From Labia minor (Eukaryota > Arthropoda > Insecta > Dermaptera > Spongiphoridae), in contig OY720344.1 of assembly GCA_963082975.1 (NCBI GenBank), positions 66,554,546-66,618,545 on the forward strand: 64,000 nt of DNA, read 5' to 3'. Numbering within the stretch: position 1 is the stretch's first letter; each line of letters starts with the position of its first letter. The notes beneath the pieces are model-generated. The model had not been told where the DNA came from. It saw only the letters and a program-made list of their open reading frames with translations, and searched no databases. Below, piece after piece: positions 1 through 11,942 of this stretch. A program made the translations under genes and the position numbers.

Positions 1-1174
1 TTATAATATATCTATTAATGTAATAAAAAACAGATATGGATATAACATAATATTTTTAATTTTATTTTATTTAAAATATATATGTAAGACCAGGCTGTGA
101 TGTCATGAATGGCTGGATGACGTCATATAATTTTAAATTAAGAAAAAAACTAATAAAGATGATTTTTCTCGAGAATAAAACCATTACAAAGTGCATGATT
201 CGTGGTGATATATAAAAAAATCTCCTCATGTGAAATTTGGTGTGAAAATAACCCTTACCTTCCTATCGTCGATCGCTAATACTACCACTTCCGGTTTCCG
301 GATCTGCACCAAAAGTTGATCAATTCATCCTACTGAAGCATTAAGTAAATATACCAAATTTCATCAAAATTGGTTGAGCCGTTCAGGCTGTACACATCTA
401 TACGGACGGACAGACATCATGCTAAAAATACTTTTTTACCGACCGACGATAGTAAGGGAGGTATTGTTTTCACACCAAATTTCACATGTGGAGATTTTTA
501 CATATCTCCACGAATCATGCATTTTCTAAACAGAAAAAAGTATTTTTAGCATGATGTCTGTCCGTCTGTCCGTCCGTCCGTCTGTCCGTCCGTATAGATG
601 TGTACAGCCTGAACGGCTCAACCGATTGTGATGAAATTTGGTATATTTACTTAATGCATCAGTGGGATGAATTGATCAACTTTTGGTGCAATTCAGGAAA
701 CCAGAAGTGGTAGTATTAGCGATCGACGATAGGAAGGAAAGGGTTATTTTCACACCAAAGGAGATTTTTTTATATATCACCACGAATCATGCATTTTGTA
801 TTGGTTTTATCCTCGAAAAAAATCATATTTATTAGTTTTTTCTTGATTTAAAATTATATGACGTCATCCAGTCATGCATGACGTCACAGCCTGGTCTTGC
901 ATATATATTATAAATAAAATAAAATTAAAAATGTTTATATTTATTATTTATGTATCCATATCTGTTTTTTATTACATTAATAGATATATGAAAATTATTT
1001 GAAATTGTTTCTGTAGCTGGAAATTAATTTATTTCAAACCGTCGGTCGGTTCGGACCTGGCCACAGGTCAACTTATTCTGTTAAGAAAATACATGATTCG
1101 TGGAGATATGTAAAAATCTCCACATGTGAAATTTGGTGTGAAAACAATACCTCCCTTATTATCGTCGGTCGGTA
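1..1174 (-). mobile_element. Helentron/DINE-1-like copy, reverse, split by a second copy
   Basis: A reverse-oriented copy of the ACCGACCGACG family enters from the left edge and runs to 436, then resumes at 1077-1174, where it ends in CGGTCGGTA. The two halves join at a six-base T tract just before CTGTTAAG, exactly as in uninterrupted copies (for example near 26085-26100). The interruption is a complete forward copy (437-1076). The 3' end of this outer copy lies outside the window. It contains the CRE-like pair and a short GTCY block (reverse strand) in the usual order. Family assignment is inferred from structure; nothing codes here. Confidence 0.8.
437..1076 (+). mobile_element. Helentron/DINE-1-like element, complete, nested
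   Basis: Complete 640-base copy starting TACCGACCGACG and ending AACTTAT. It holds a subterminal inverted repeat at each side, a (GTCY)n microsatellite at about 560-595, a core 'aaccgat..tgatgaaatttggtat', two palindromes TGACGTCA-type sites at about 860-885, and a 3' hairpin GACCTGGCCACAGGTC. It sits in the T6 tract of the reverse copy around it (five T left, one T right) with no duplicated target. These are the reported hallmarks of Helentron-derived non-autonomous elements (HINE/DINE-1): subterminal rather than terminal inverted repeats, T|T insertion, internal GTCY repeats. The class call is inference from those hallmarks. Confidence 0.8.
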
Positions 1175-2623
1175 AAAATTTAATTAAGATTTAATTATTA
1201 GTCATTAAAAAAAAAGAAATATTTTATAATACAACTTTTTGAATTAATTAATTAAGTAATATTTAAAAAATAATTTATAAAGAATGTTTGTTCTAAATAG
1301 CTGAAATTCCAAAAGATTTTAAAAACACGTAGGAAGAACTTTTTAACTAAGCTTGCAAAAGGTTTTTCAACTAGACCCAGGAGACCCGCAAATACATTAC
1401 CTGGGATTAACGAATAATTGATTGTAATCAATTTAGCGAGAGAGAGAAGAGGTAGAAAGCTTTTTAAATTTCATTTAATGAAAATTAACTATTAATTCAA
1501 ATAAATGAATATATCTCTATATTAAATTAAATTAAATAAATAATGATCTATAATACACATAAAATATTTAATATTTGAATAATATAATTAAGTAAAATTA
1601 CAACAATATTTTACATAATCCGAATTACTCAAAATTTAAAAAAAATATTTTTTTTTAATAATTCTCCAATAACCAAATCCTTTGTTTGTTTTTATAGATT
1701 ATTTAATTTTATTATTTCACTATGAAAATAAAGTTAATAAATACATGATATATAAAAATTAATAGCATCGTCTGTCTATCAAGAACATTTCAATATATAA
1801 TTTATAATAGAATCGTTCAGTCCAATTAAAATAAATTTGAGAATATAAACTCAGAGAAATGGTGTAGCATATGGTTATTAACAAAGCATATATAATTTAG
1901 ATCCGGAAAAAAATGTTTATTTTAAAAAAAAACAAAAAAAATATTAAATATTTTAACACGATTCGCTTTTAACCTGTTCATGATATTATATTATATTTAT
2001 TTAACTTTTATTTATAAACATTTAATAACAATTAATATTAATTATTCGCAAATGTTTACAATATGAAATTTACATTATCTATTATATTTTAAATTATTTT
2101 TAGATTAAATTATACTTAATAATTACTTATATGTACATTATACCATATTTACTTTATTTACAAGGAGGGTGGATGTAATATTAAATAAATAAAAATTAAA
2201 TTATACAAACAAATGTAAATTATAAAAGAGAAATGTTTGTGAAAAAATCGTTAATGATAGTTCAAATGTGGAATTGACATCACGTACCTACAATTTAGCG
2301 TTTCAAATCGATTGAATACCAAATATGCTCTTAAACAGAGATACTCGTTTTATGTGCTGTTTGCATGCTTTTTCAATATGCGATTTGGTTTTAGTGCTTT
2401 GCAGAAAGGAAGGTTTATAATTTGTTTATAAATTTATGTTATTAGCTTTAAAGGTTTCCGCTAAAATAATTAAATTCTACTTTAATATAATTTATATTAA
2501 TTTAATGTATGAGTATGAAAACTAGAATCATCGATGTATAAACTCGATCTGGTATATCCAATATGTACAGTCCACAAGAGCGCCTATCTATGGGGTTAAC
2601 CATTCAAACGGGAATATATAATA
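1175..2623. other. AT-rich intergenic stretch, no gene seen
   Basis: No coding exon, tRNA or recognisable element was found. The stretch is dominated by A/T runs and short direct repeats; a CT/GA-rich patch lies at 1438-1455. Function not visible. Confidence 0.5.
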
Positions 2624-2631
2624 GTATATAT

Positions 2632-2709
2632 CAGGGGTGGCCACACTTGGTGATTCTTAGAGCCATATTGAAAAATCGAAAATGTTTAAAAGCCAAATCA
2701 GAAAAAAAT

Positions 2710-2742
<33 letters not shown>

Positions 2743-3114
2743 GGGAGGGGGGTTCATAGACACAAAAGCAAAAATTATGAATATGTGCGCGATTATAATA
2801 CCTAATTATATTAATAATAAGTCGTACGCTCCGCATGTAATAGTTCTGATGTTGCTATTCTAATAAAGTAGACAGAGTTGGGATAGATCGGATACATTTT
2901 ACAACAAACTTTTTAAAACTTGCAGAAATAACTAAATTTTTAATATTCTTTAAAAAATTATATGTAAATAATTATGTGTCATGGCGTAGCCCTTTTCCAG
3001 TTTTATATATGTAAATTCTAAATTGTAATTACTTTAAATTTTTTAATTGAGCCACAATAAACTCAAAAAGAGACAGCCACATGTGGCTCGCGAGCCACGG
3101 TTTGGCCACCGTTG
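2632..3114 (+). mobile_element. hAT MITE (CAGGGGTGGCCA ends) with 8-bp TSD
   Basis: The element begins CAGGGGTGGCCA and ends with the reverse complement form TGGCCACCGTTG; it is bracketed by the perfect 8-base direct repeat GTATATAT (2624-2631 and 3115-3122). An 8-base duplication with CAG-type ends is diagnostic of hAT transposons. It is 483 bases, non-coding, and contains a poly-T run of about 36 followed by a G run at 2707-2750. A second copy in inverse orientation is at 33361-33788. The TA at positions 4-5 of the duplication fits the Buster branch of hAT. Confidence 0.9.
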
Positions 3115-3387
3115 GTATATATAATCATTAACAAATTTTAAGATTATGTATTATAAATCAACAAAATTGTATCTTGTCAATGAACTAATCAAAGGAATTT
3201 TTTTCGAATATACCTATAATACTACAAGTTTTTTCATTAAAAGTTATAAAAAATATCATCATTATAGAATGCGTAGGTTCTTCGTGAAAAATGTTCCTCC
3301 AATCTATTAACACATGGATCTTAAGAGTTCTTTGTGAAAGTTGATAATTTTAATGATTATTTTCTTGATAAATTCTTTTTAAATTTT

Positions 3388-3917
3388 TACCGACCGACGA
3401 AGGTAAGGGAGGTATTGTTTTCACACCAAATTTCACATGTGGAGATTTTTACATATCTCCACGAATCATGCATTTTCTTAACAGAAAAAAGTATTTTTAG
3501 CATGATGTCTGTCCGTCCGTATAGATGTATACAGCCTGAACGGCTCAACCGATTTTGATGAAATTTGGTATATTTACTTAATGCATCAATTTGAGGAATT
3601 GATCAACTTTTGGTGTATATCCGGAAACCGGAAGTGATAGAATTAGCGATCGACGATAGGAAGGAAAGGGTTATTTTCACACCAAATTTCACATAAGGAG
3701 ATTTTTTACATATCACCACGAATCATGCACTTTGTAATGGTTTTATCCTCGAGAAAAATCATATTTATTAGTTTTTTCTTAATTTTAAATTATACGACGT
3801 CATCCAGCCATTCATGACGTCACAGCCTGGTCTTGCTTATATATTATAAATATAATAAAATTAAAAATGTTTATATTTATTATTTATGTATCCATATCTG
3901 TTTTTTATTACATTAAT
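3388..3917 (+). mobile_element. Helentron/DINE-1-like copy, 3' truncated
   Basis: Forward copy beginning TACCGACCGACG with a short GTCC tract near 3509-3520, both internal stem motifs and the TGACGTCA pair (first one degraded to CGACGTCA). It breaks off after 'attacattaa' at about 3917, before the 3' inverted repeat and hairpin, and is followed by unrelated sequence. The apparent ORF across it is only the translated repeat. Confidence 0.8.
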
Positions 3918-4479
3918 TGGCCAGTCAGTGAAAAAAATCGATGAATTTTTTGCAACATGTCAGCAAGATTAGCACGCAAGCCTGCATCAATCACATGACA
4001 ATTTAGAATAATTTAAAAATGATCTCAATCTTTGTCAATCTAATGACAAAAACCATTGAAACCTTATATATATATTATATTATATAAGTTATTCCAGGAT
4101 TAATTGTGAGATTTGAGAATAGACGTTTCGGCGCCCAAAAACCCTCTTACTTAGCCTAAGACCCAGAATCCCGAAAAATTTCTTCTTAAAATTCTTTAAG
4201 CATTTTCGTCTTCAGATTGTAATTTCTTCTTTCTTTATTGTAAATATATGAATGTGTTGTTTTTTTTATTGATTGTTTTTCTTGTTTTATCAAATGTTTG
4301 AATTCTTTATTATGTGTAAAACAAGTCTAATTTAAAATAGGTTTTTTTTTAATAATGCTGTTATGTTAATGGATTGATGTAAAATATATATTGAAATCAT
4401 TTTAATTATGTAATCTACCCCTAAAGGGGGAGGAATCTAATACAAAATTGTATCTAAATTTCTTGAAATAAAATCTATT
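3918..4479. other. Intergenic, no gene seen
   Basis: AT-rich sequence with a small palindromic CCCCTAAAGGGG at 4417-4428. No coding signal or identifiable element end was found. Confidence 0.4.
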
Positions 4480-4645
4480 TTCAAACCGTTTTTGCGTAAT
4501 CTTGTCTACATACACACCCACACACAACATTTTTCTCAACCTTAGTGAAAATGACTCAGGGATCTTGAAAACGTATAAAAACATCAAAATCTCGACATCG
4601 AAAATTTTCGTTATCGCAATACTATCTCTGGCAAGATAGTAAAAA
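4480..4645 (+). repeat. CA-tract retroposon-like repeat (family B)
   Basis: Shares the block 'aaaccg..tttgcgtaatcttg', a CA-rich tract, 'acatttttctcaacctta' and 'cgaaaattttcgt..atcgcaata' with copies at 23120-23315, 46640-47120 and 55345-55790. The layout (conserved 3' block after a CA/ACAT microsatellite) resembles the 3' ends of RTE-type non-LTR elements. No protein domain is present, so that class is an inference. Confidence 0.6.
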
Positions 4646-5035
4646 TTGTGGTATGGAAAAAACTAATAATTAATAGAATGTTTCTTTTATACTAATAGAA
4701 GAAGAAATAAAAAATTATAGAAAAAATGTATGTCATAAAAGTGTAAAGACTATTAATTATTTATATTCTATATAAAAAAATGTTACTGGGTCAAATGTTT
4801 TGATATTAAAACATCGTCTCGATCATGCTATTATAAATCGACCAGCAAGCGGTTATCAACTTCCATTATGCGTGGATAATTAACTAGATATGAAAGTGAA
4901 CTGCTGCTGAGCGATTTAATCATCTCAAGCCCATCACTATTGACAAGTCTCACCACAGTGATCACAATTCAACAGATCAAAAGGTATCGACAATCGACAT
5001 AAAATATATACTTGAATCTTAATTCAAAACCTATT

Positions 5036-5235
5036 NNNNNNNNNNNNNNNNNNNNNNNNNNNNNNNNNNNNNNNNNNNNNNNNNNNNNNNNNNNNNNNNN
5101 NNNNNNNNNNNNNNNNNNNNNNNNNNNNNNNNNNNNNNNNNNNNNNNNNNNNNNNNNNNNNNNNNNNNNNNNNNNNNNNNNNNNNNNNNNNNNNNNNNNN
5201 NNNNNNNNNNNNNNNNNNNNNNNNNNNNNNNNNNN
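5036..5235. other. Assembly gap (200 N)
   Basis: Exactly 200 unknown bases, a common placeholder length, so the true distance is unknown. Reading frames drawn through it are meaningless. Confidence 0.99.
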
Positions 5236-5954
5236 CCTCCTTAGGAGAAACATTAACATTTTTAAATTTTTAGTCGTTAGAGACAAAAAGATTCTACATA
5301 TATTAATATATATTGAAGATATAAGAAATATTGAATAATTACTTAAAAAAATAAATATATTAAATTTTCAACTAATCTACATATTTTAAAATTCATTCTT
5401 ATACATATTATATTATATAAACACTACCTTCAAATAAAGTAAAAAATTGTTTTTCAATTGATTATTTATTTTAAAATTAATGAATTAGAATTTATCTAAT
5501 CTTAGGTTATCCATTTACAATGTAAATTTACTTAATTTTTTTTCCACCATTAAATTAAATTTAATTACCAATATTTGTTTCAGGTTTCTTCCCAAAGTCT
5601 AAACCCCCTAAGCCCTAATAATTTGTTTAAGCCACTTCCATATATTCCTGTTTATATTTATAATTTAACGAAGTGGCTGAAATACGGTGGTGTTAATTTT
5701 TTCGTTTATTTACTCGCCTCAGTTTATTTTGTTAGAATAATTATTTTTCATCTTTCTAAAATAAATATAATAATTTCAAGAATAATTTATCATAAGAATA
5801 AAAACAAAAATAAAGATGTGTGCTTACTTATCTATTTTTTTAACTACTTAATAAACACCTCTTATAAAATAATTTTTAAAATTCTTAATATTAATCACAT
5901 TTCTCTCTCAAGATAAAATTTATAAAAAATAAAAATATCATATTATTATTATTA
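5236..5954. other. Intergenic, no supported gene
   Basis: The open frame at 5575-5916 begins with a splice-like 'tttcag' but has an AT-driven Ile/Asn/Lys/Tyr composition, no domain and no matching downstream exon. A short hairpin, AGCCACTTCC/GAAGTGGCT, lies at about 5630-5682. I see nothing else. Confidence 0.4.
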
Positions 5955-5962
5955 TTCTAGAG

Positions 5963-6290
5963 CAGTGATGACGAACCTATGACCCGTAGGTCAGACATAG
6001 ACCCACCCAAGCTTTTTAACGATTTTGTGGCCAAACTTTTGAACATTTTCGATTTTTCTTTTAAATATTTTTCAATAAAAAAAAAGGTCAGATGATTTGG
6101 TGATGCTCTGAAAGGTTGAGAAACACTGATATACCTATTAATTATTTATAAATATTTATACAAAATAGATATTGTATGTGATTTCCTTTATTCCTTTTTC
6201 AATTAAATACTTAGTGACCCACGAGCTACATCTAAAAAAAAAATAATGATCAAAATTCGACCCACTTCTCAAAAAGGTTCGCCATCACTG
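5963..6290 (+). mobile_element. hAT MITE (CAGTGATGxCGAACC ends) with 8-bp TSD
   Basis: Starts CAGTGATGACGAACCT and ends with GGTTCGCCATCACTG. It is flanked by a perfect 8-base duplication TTCTAGAG (5955-5962, 6291-6298). It is 328 bases and non-coding. The duplication has TA at positions 4-5, as expected for Buster-type hAT. A truncated relative with the same end lies at 16780-16821. Confidence 0.92.
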
Positions 6291-6402
6291 TTCTAGAGAA
6301 TAATTTCGAAATATTTCGTTATATGTTGTTTATTTTAAATTCTTTGAAAATGAACTGACATAAAAATATGAATAAATGTAAAAAAAATATCTTATTACTT
6401 AC

Positions 6403-6514
6403 AATTGAGATCCTCGTCGACGAGTTCGTGGAACTTCATCAACGGAAAGGGATGGTGGTGAACTCGTGTCAACGACAGCAACAGACACTGAACTTGGCTG
6501 ATCAAAAGTAGAAC
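6403..6514 (-). CDS. Rim: Rim-like active-zone protein, exon E (last in window)
   Basis: Minus-strand exon between acceptor TTTTCAG and donor GTAAGT. Entering in phase 1 it reads without stops: Ser/Val-rich sequence, then DEVPRTRRRGSQ. Phase 1 entry matches the phase 1 exit of the exon at 29381-29557; it leaves in phase 2. Codon use and GC content are well above the surrounding DNA, and the TRRRGS segment adds another RRxS motif to those in the other exons. Rim is a presynaptic scaffold that links Rab3 vesicles to release sites; this part would be its disordered linker. The next exon lies beyond the left edge or in the gap. That this exon directly follows the one 22.9 kb away is inferred from phase only. 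Confidence 0.55.
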
Positions 6515-7345
6515 CTGAAAATAAAGAAAATATATGTTTATTTATTTATTTATTTTAATCACTACAAACCATACATAAACTATGGGATAATAGGGGAAAG
6601 GCGAAGGATGAAACTTTATTAACTTGTACAACTTTTGTATTAAAAAAGAAATCCATGACAGATTTTTCCCCTTAAAATAAACTAAAATATTTATTCTTGC
6701 TAATTTAATTTTTCTTAGAATTTTGATACTAAATTAAATTAAATTAAAATTTATTTTATTAATCATTCAAAATTAATTAGTGTATATTATATAATATTAT
6801 ATATTATATAAATTGAATTTTGCCTTTAATTATTGGATGAAAATGAAAGTTGTTTGATACGTTAAATTTTATTTTTAAATCCATGAAATGAATATGAAAA
6901 TATTTTTTCCGGGTTAAAAGATTATATTATACAATCATTTTCTAGTAATCCAATATGATCCTTTACATTATCAAATGAATTTTAAATGAATTTATAATGT
7001 GGAAAATGATATAAAAGGATATAATACAAATAAAATATTATAATAAAAACAATTTAAATACTTAAAAATTATTCTTCTATTATAATAATAAAACTAGCTC
7101 AATGAATTTTAAATATTTATAACCATCTAAACAAACAAGTAAAATTTTTTTTAATTTTATATTTTATTAATTTTATTAAAATATAATTATTGATTCAATT
7201 AATTTCTAGTCTATCAATTTTCTATAAGCTTAATTAAAAATATAAACATTAGCATTAATGAAATGATAATTTTACTCAAATCAGTTCAATAGTAAATATA
7301 TTTTCTTACTAAAGATACTTTTATTATGGGTAATAAATGAAAGTA
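6515..7345. other. Intron of the Rim-like gene, nothing identified
   Basis: AT-rich intronic sequence. No element ends, exons or RNA genes were recognised. Confidence 0.4.
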
Positions 7346-7500
7346 TGTACCTGGGACACCGAGCTCTCGCTCGACCCTTTAAAAAATATTGAAATACAAT
7401 TCTTTAAATATTTATTACAATTATTAAATGTTACATCATTGCATCAATCTGATTAAAATGAATGGAACTTGTGGACCTTAATAATACATAAATAAATATA
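7346..7500. repeat. CTGGGACACCGAGCTC-type repeat
   Basis: Begins CCTGGGACACCGAGCTCTCG with a small GAGC/GCTC hairpin and continues with a block ending 'gaatggaacttg'. The same order recurs at 27080-27200, with partial copies at 8958-8990, 26830-26865 and 52500-52560. Class unknown; short and non-coding. Confidence 0.6.
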
Positions 7501-7651
7501 TAATATAAATACAATATTTTTTTTATAGTGTGTTAGGGGAAAGCTCTACCAGCCAGTGTGTCATAACAGACCGGACACTCAATGTTAACTTTTTGAAACA
7601 CTGTTTAGCGCCCCAAGTAGTTATAAAACAAACTAAAGAAAAAACTGACTA

Positions 7652-8811
7652 AGGTAATGGCACCTAAAGATGACATGGCACCTATAGATGACACTTTTGA
7701 ATTTAAACTAAAAAAATAAGCAAATTTTAAAACATACGCGGAAATTTTTTTTTTTAAATGATAGTTATGCTTTTCCACCACCTGAGATATCCTACAACAA
7801 TACAATAAGTCGCCCTATTTTTTTTCTTTTAACTTGAAATGCAGACCGGATCGTCAACAATTGATTTTTTCAACAAATCTTAAAGATAACCTTAAGGGAA
7901 GTAATGTTCTTAATTAGTATTTTATATTTTTATTTTCATATTTATCAAGAATTTAATAACTACATTATAAAATAGACTTAATATAGATATAAATCACTTC
8001 AATTTAAACACCTAATTTTTAAAAGTATCTTTTTTATCAACCGTGTCATCTATAGGTGCCCCTAAAAATTGTTTTTCCTATAGATGACAGCAATGTCAGC
8101 TATAAGTAGGTTTTTAAAAAAATTGTCTATTATATTAATAGCTGTAAAGAGGAGATAATTTTATATAATTCCACCAAGTTGCATGTCTGAATTGATATAG
8201 GAACCTAAAGGTGACGCTGTGTTTCTCATTGTCAGAAAATTTTTTTCTATTCCAGAACTTCAAACACTATTTTTTTGAAATTTTTTTTAAATTACTCTGT
8301 TCTCAATGTATCATTAAAAATGCATAATTAAAAAAAGATTTGTTTAAAATCAATTTTTTATTTTATTATAATAATCAGCTAAAAATAAAATCAATCACAA
8401 TAAATATATCTAATGTATCATTATATGAAACCTGATTTTTTTATTATAACTAAAGTTAAAGCAGCAACAAGGTGTTGGAAAGATGTTTTACTTTGTAAAT
8501 AAATAAGTTGAAGATAAAGAGAGCAAGCGAAGTGAAAAAAAGGAGATGTCATCTTTGGGTTCCATAATTGTCATCATTAGGTTCCACCAAAATTTTTGGT
8601 GTCATCTATAGGTGCCATTTGATTATTTTGAAAAAAAATTATATTTCCCCTTAAACTCATATAAAAGTTTAAAATATTTATCCTGGTGATAAAAGGTAAG
8701 ATAAGCTTTATAATAACCAAAAGATTTTTTTTGTGAGACGTATAGTTTCAGTTTTATAAACGAAAATAGTGGCAAGAGCGCTTAAAATGTCATCTATTGG
8801 TGCCATTACCT
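7652..8811. mobile_element. TA-flanked MITE with multiple GGCACCTATAGATGACA motifs
   Basis: Terminal inverted repeats AGGTAATGGCACC are perfect for 13 bases and continue imperfectly to about 25. TA flanks both ends (7650-7651 and 8812-8813), the target duplication of Tc1/mariner-type elements. Inside, the subterminal motif (GGCACC + TATAGATGACA, or the variants GGAACC/AAAGATGAC) recurs at least seven more times in both orientations, at about 7676, 8043, 8078, 8205, 8545, 8575 and 8610. No transposase remains. Superfamily call rests on the TA only. Confidence 0.75.
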
Positions 8812-9030
8812 TATTCTATTTCTATTTAATAATATTAGATCACATATCAATAATTTATTTTGAATATTATATTCTTTAATTAACATTTTAAATGAATATT
8901 AATTAAAAAAAGAAATTAATTTTAAAATATCATAAATAATAATATGTAACAATTTTCAAGATGAATGGAACTTGGGGTACTCAATAATAAGAGTCAGGAT
9001 CATTTACAATTGAAATCTCAAAAGAAAACA

Positions 9031-9380
9031 GCATTAGCGAACGACGATAGAAGGGAAGGGTTATTTTCACCCCAAATTTCACATGAGATTTTTTACATAT
9101 CTCCACGAATCATGCACTTTGTATTGGTTTTGTCCTCGGGAAAATCATCTTTATTAGTTTTTTCTTAATTTAAAATTATATGACGTCATCCACCCATTCA
9201 TGACGCCACAGCATGTTCTTACATATATATTATAAATAAAATAAAATTAAAAATATTTATGTGTTATATCCATATCTGTTTTTATTAGATATCTTAAAAT
9301 TATTTGAAATTGTTTCTGTAGTTGGAAATTAATTTACTTCAAACCGTCGGTCGGTTCGACCTGGCCACAGGTCAACTTAT
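9031..9380 (+). mobile_element. Helentron/DINE-1-like copy, 5' truncated
   Basis: Carries the 3' half of the family: second stem block at 9060-9115, the TGACGTCA-type pair at 9180-9210, the CGTCGGTCGGT repeat, the hairpin GACCTGGCCACAGGTC and the end AACTTAT. The 5' repeat and GTCY tract are missing. It breaks into a CTGGGACACCGAG-type repeat remnant at about 8958-9000. Confidence 0.8.
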
Positions 9381-10147
9381 TTAAACTGCTCTTAGAAGAG
9401 GGGGAAGTGTGCAATGGTATATTAAATCTTATTAAATATTTCTATAATGTATAACCAACTACTACAAAATTAGTAATTAAAATTTAAGATAAATAACAAA
9501 ATAAACAAGAACTATTTTATGATTTCTTTTTTAATCTATTAATTTTTATTCTTGATAATAAAAATATTATTTAAAAAATTAATTAAAAATATCAAAGAGC
9601 TTATTTTCTTTATATTGAATCTAATAAAAACAAAGACTCAATTATTAAAATTACCATCCTTTGAGATTTTTTTCTTCATAAAAATAAACAGAAAGCTACT
9701 TATTGTTTGATCTGAGATTTGCTTTATTAATTTTATTATGTATTCTGTCAAAATGAATCATAATATAGTTCACCTTTTTTAAATATAACCTGATAGAGAG
9801 CCTTCCTCTGCTTTGTTAACGAAACCATATCATATTTTCAATAGCCTATAAGTTGAATTTAGAGCTTTACGTATTATCGATTTTCATTTTAATGGGTATT
9901 GAACTTCAGACTAAGTTTACCTTTATTATTAATTAATTCAAGACATGATAAATTTTTATTTAATTTACTAAGAAATTTCAAATTTAATATTAACACTATT
10001 AACACTATTACAAATATAGTTATAAGTGTATTTTAAACAATTAACGGAGTCTAAGCGGAATAGTTAGTCATTAACAATATAAATTAATGTACATTTTTAA
10101 TTTCAGAAGACGTTTAAAAACTAATACTAAAAAAAAATTATTAAAAA
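9381..10147. other. Intronic AT-rich sequence
   Basis: No exon, RNA gene or element end recognised. Confidence 0.4.
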
Positions 10148-10757
10148 AAAATATAAAAATAAAAATTTTTTATAAAATAACGTTTTTCCAATGGACTAAA
10201 AAGAATAAAATAACTTTTCTATAAGCCTTACAAAGTTTATGGATGAATTGCTTCATATTCAACGAAAAACGTTGGGCGCATTTAGTTTTATTTATTCATA
10301 TGAAAAATCTAGTCAAATTTTTGTAATAATAAAACTTTTATTAAACACATAAACTGACAAATTTTTTTAACATGGAATAAAATTGATAGGTTAAGAAATT
10401 AATCTTTTATTGTATTTCATTGTAATATACTTATATCAAAGTATGTATCAAAATTTAAAATAATTTTTATTAAATTTACATATTATCAATCTAATTCAAA
10501 ATGGTTGATTGTATTAGAAGAAATAGTGTTACTTGTTAATGAAGTGTTTTAGTGTGGTATGTATGTATATATATGAATAATAGCTCTATAAAGGAAGTTG
10601 CATAGAAATCAAATAAAACCTAAAAGCGCCCAACGTTTATCGTTGAATATGAAGCAATTCATCCATAAACTCTTTGCCAGGCTTATAGAAAAATTATTTT
10701 ATTCTTTTTAGTCCATTGGAAAAACGTTATTTTATAAAATTTTTTTATATTTATATT
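10148..10757. mobile_element. Fold-back element, ~130-bp inverted repeats
   Basis: The arms at about 10148-10281 and 10626-10757 are near-perfect reverse complements and include GCGCCCAACGTT at the inner edge and CATTGGACT/AGTCCAATG further out, around a non-repeated centre of about 345 bases. The outer arms share the motif 'actaaaaag.ataaaataa' with the fold-backs at 24006-24812 and 31648-31893, which suggests one superfamily. No coding sequence. Target duplications could not be read because the flanks are A/T runs. Confidence 0.75.
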
Positions 10758-11200
10758 ATTTTATTCTTTTTAGTGCAATTTTAATTTGATAAATTTATTT
10801 AAAATAACAAGAGAAATAGAAAAGATAAAGTTATACGAAAATTTACAAATTGAATAAAACAAAAAAATATATTAATCTTCTAAAATTGATTTTATGCATT
10901 TATGTTAAGTAAATGTTATTATTGAGTATATTTATGTATATATATACACCTATATATATATATATGTCTTCATAAAAAAATGCGTATGCACACTGCAAAA
11001 TCGGGCTTGTGTATGTGTGTTTGTGTAACTGTTTAAGAAGACTCATAAGACTGTCCCCCACTTGACTAATATTGTCTTCAAAAAAAGGCCAATGCTTTGT
11101 TTAATTTTCTCTCCGGCACATATATAAAAAAAGGTTACTTCCTCTTTGCCATTTGAGGGGAAGAAACCCCCCTCATTGGCGATAAAACTGATTAATAAGA
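10758..11200. other. Intronic AT-rich sequence with TA microsatellite
   Basis: A (TA)n tract lies at 10938-10964. No gene or element end recognised. Confidence 0.4.
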
Positions 11201-11389
11201 ATTCATCATTAATTTTAATGCTATAAAAATTTTTTAAAGACGTTCAAAATGAAAATCTATCCTGAAATCAATATTTATGCTTAAGAATCCGTTGAAAAAA
11301 AAATTAATAGGAGCAATACAAAAGGAGTTAGTTACTAAAAGTAATTAATCGCTAATTAATTACAATTTATTAATTATAATTCAATTATA

Positions 11390-11560
11390 TTTCTTCTATA
11401 CCTTCTAGTGATCGATTGAAATATCTATAAAAATTTTCAAAAGTCATCTCAATATTAAGATGATGAAAAATCGATTTCAATTTGTCAAAAGAGCGAACAG
11501 ACAGACAAAGAGACAGACGCCAAGTTAATTTGAGAAAAACGTTATAATAAAATAGGTAAA
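11390..11560 (+). repeat. Non-LTR-like 3' tail sequence
   Basis: The block 'gaacagacagacaaagagac' followed by 'aagttaatttgagaaaaacg' and 'ttataataaa' parallels the 3' end of the tandem unit at 24908-25443 (cacagacaag, aagttaag, aaaacgtgataata). Such short conserved tails with GACA repeats are typical of RTE-type retroposons. No coding region is left. Confidence 0.45.
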
Positions 11561-11942
11561 TTTTATTATAAATTCAACAAAGGAACAGATGTGTCTAGGT
11601 GATTGAATTTGACTTTGGAAAATCCCTTAAGTTAAACAATGGTGGCCCTTCTGGTAAACACTGATGAAAATGGTCCCTTTTGTAATTCACTGTCCATACA
11701 AACCTGGTTTGTGTTGTATTCTCTGATTCTCAGAGGAAAGTCGAATATTGTTGACAAACTGTAAGCTATTATATGTGGAAATCTAGATAATTAGAGATAA
11801 TTTAATCGATCAAATGTCTATTTTATGAAATAGATAAATCTTAATTTAATATAGAAAAAAAATGAAAAATAAAATGTTTGCATTTTTAAGATTTTTTAAG
11901 TCCTTTGAATAGGATTAGACTATATTTTGAATTGATAATATA

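Noticed and set aside
2563..2805. 80-codon ORF with a poly-Phe stretch
   Set aside because: It runs into the hAT MITE and its poly-T tract; no domain and no homologous frame in the second copy.
5012..5338. ORFs on both strands through the N block
   Set aside because: They exist only because unknown bases cannot contain stops.
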